Part shown: piece by piece, positions 4,109 through 5,042 of the stretch | How positions within the stretch are numbered: the stretch's first letter is position 1 | Layout: every line of letters starts with the position of its first letter | Assembly: GCA_903845455.1 (NCBI GenBank) | Contig: CAIMXN010000212.1 | Location: 1-5,042 of the forward strand | Length of the DNA stretch: 5,042 nucleotides | Origin: an uncultured beta proteobacterium | GTDB taxonomy: Bacteria; Pseudomonadota; Gammaproteobacteria; Burkholderiales; Burkholderiaceae | Direction of reading: 5' to 3' | Made by a program: the position numbers and the translations under genes | The notes under the pieces: model-generated | Told to the model about the DNA's origin: nothing | The model's input: only the letters and a program-made list of their open reading frames with translations | Databases searched by the model: none

Positions 4109-5042
4109 CTAATGAGTTAATTTCTGCACTCTACGCCATTCGGCTAATATGTGATCCCGCACAAACTCACCCTCAGGGCGGGCGCAAAGAATATTTTTCT
4201 CATCTACTAGAGAATCGTTAATTTTCTGTAGTCTTAACGTATCGCCTGTTGCATTAAAATTAGGTAACCAGGCTGCCAATATGAATCCTAATGACTCTAA
4301 AGCCTCTATTTGTTCAATCGCTCCAGGGCTATCAAGTGCTAAGTCTAAGTACACTACCGGGGGATTGAAAGCCAAAATTGCAGGCAGTTCTCGAGCTACC
4401 CTATCCGTCAAATCATCACCTATTTGGGTCACATAAAGATGTGCTGGGGTATGTTCCTTGGCCAATGCCATAGAAAAAATACTAGATTCATTGGTTTTTT
4501 CTGGCAGGGACAAAATTTCCCGCTTAAGACCCATGGTTTGCATTAATTTTGCAAAAAATGGGGTGTGGCGTTCTGGCAAGTAAATAGACAACTTCTCATC
4601 TTTATTAATGGGAATAAAAAAGGGAATGAGGGAATGGCGACCTTTAGCTTGGCTTTGAATCCCCTCCATCAGAACAGCGCCAGGTTGACCATTAATAAAT
4701 AAGCCTATCTCACCTCCACCAGACGCAATCATGTCGTATTGACTGTAAGGGTGTGTCGCAATGCACGCAGCCCAATAGCCGTTAAGTCCAAGCTCCTTTG
4801 CATTCGCCTTGGAATACAAGGCCAACTTATCTGCAATATGGTGACCCCGGTATCTTGGATCGACGACTAATTTTCCAACCTCAGGAATGACGCTACCATT
4901 GTGAGAAAAAGACAATGCACAGTGCCCTACGACCTCCCCATCAGACCTCACTGCAACTGCAGAATGCATCAAGCCTTGATGCAAGGCATGTGCAACAAGT
5001 TTAGGTTGATAGAGCATTGAATTGGGGTAGCTGTATCCGTAG
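4109..5042 (-). CDS. GNAT-family N-acetyltransferase with extra C-terminal domain, N terminus cut by window edge
   Basis: The frame stays open past the first in-window ATG (5017) to the right edge, adding YGYSYPNS upstream. No ribosome site precedes that ATG, so the real start lies outside and about 310 residues are visible. Numbering from the in-window Met, residues 19-36 give the SAVAV and GEVVGHCALS strands, and 46-65 give motif A, EVGKLVVDPRYRGHHIADKL, the acetyl-CoA pyrophosphate loop. The usual R/Q-x-x-G-x-G/A reads R55-Y-R-G58-H-H60, with His in place of the last small residue. After the GNAT fold come about 180 residues, including a beta-rich segment (DKLSIYLPERHTPFFAKLM region) and a second alpha/beta section ending in a basic helix; this may be a second degenerate GNAT unit. 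The acceptor substrate cannot be deduced. The nearest gene, DUF1330, is 189 nt downstream with its own upstream site, so they are probably not an operon. Confidence 0.75.
   Translation of the reverse strand, partial: YGYSYPNSMLYQPKLVAHALHQGLMHSAVAVRSDGEVVGHCALSFSHNGSVIPEVGKLVVDPRYRGHHIADKLALYSKANAKELGLNGYWAACIATHPYSQYDMIASGGGEIGLFINGQPGAVLMEGIQSQAKGRHSLIPFFIPINKDEKLSIYLPERHTPFFAKLMQTMGLKREILSLPEKTNESSIFSMALAKEHTPAHLYVTQIGDDLTDRVARELPAILAFNPPVVYLDLALDSPGAIEQIEALESLGFILAAWLPNFNATGDTLRLQKINDSLVDEKNILCARPEGEFVRDHILAEWRRVQKLTH

Noticed and set aside
1914..5042. The GNAT gene as a maturase (fatty-acyl transferase) for the NHLP precursor
   Set aside because: GNAT-type maturases acylating NHLP precursors are known, but this gene is about 2 kb away on the opposite strand with three unrelated genes between, and the core has no Lys or other free amine apart from its N terminus.

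Overview
The window looks like an accessory stretch of a Gram-negative bacterial chromosome with moderately low GC. Coding style and gene content would suit a small-genome betaproteobacterium such as Polynucleobacter, but that assignment is inference. There are no RNA genes, insertion sequences, CRISPR arrays or replication functions. Almost every gene is a single-gene transcription unit with its own upstream region, and most encode small membrane, secreted or poorly characterised proteins.

Layout. Positions 1-279 hold the first codons of a probable minus-strand gene running off the left edge, and a divergent promoter region with a dyad over the two -35 elements. A plus-strand bestrophin-like DUF4239 membrane protein follows (280-1086). 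It converges on a minus-strand secreted protein of the allene-oxide-cyclase-barrel/dirigent-like type (1182-1682). Two abutting perfect inverted repeats then precede a plus-strand 88-residue protein with the full NHLP (nitrile-hydratase-like leader peptide) RiPP-precursor pattern and a core of only seven or eight residues (1914-2180). A terminator hairpin and a 16-bp bidirectional terminator separate it from a minus-strand membrane-anchored protein with three EF-hands (2418-2720). Then come, all on the minus strand, a 102-residue predicted dimeric alpha/beta-barrel protein (2969-3277), a secreted DUF1330 protein (3515-3919), and a GNAT acetyltransferase whose N terminus lies beyond the right edge (4109-5042).

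Two things stand out. First, a tandem decamer repeat, TGYGAGNWWT twice with exact 10-bp periodicity, occurs upstream of three separate genes (DUF4239, the 102-residue protein and DUF1330), each time in the same orientation relative to the gene. This looks like the binding site of one regulator, so these three genes may form a small regulon. Second, the NHLP precursor has no modification enzyme or exporter beside it in the window, making it an orphan RiPP-like precursor with an unusual tiny Tyr/Gly-containing core. It is the best candidate here for an undescribed system.

Limits: all family calls come from reading the sequences, without database searches. Promoter calls are consensus matches only.
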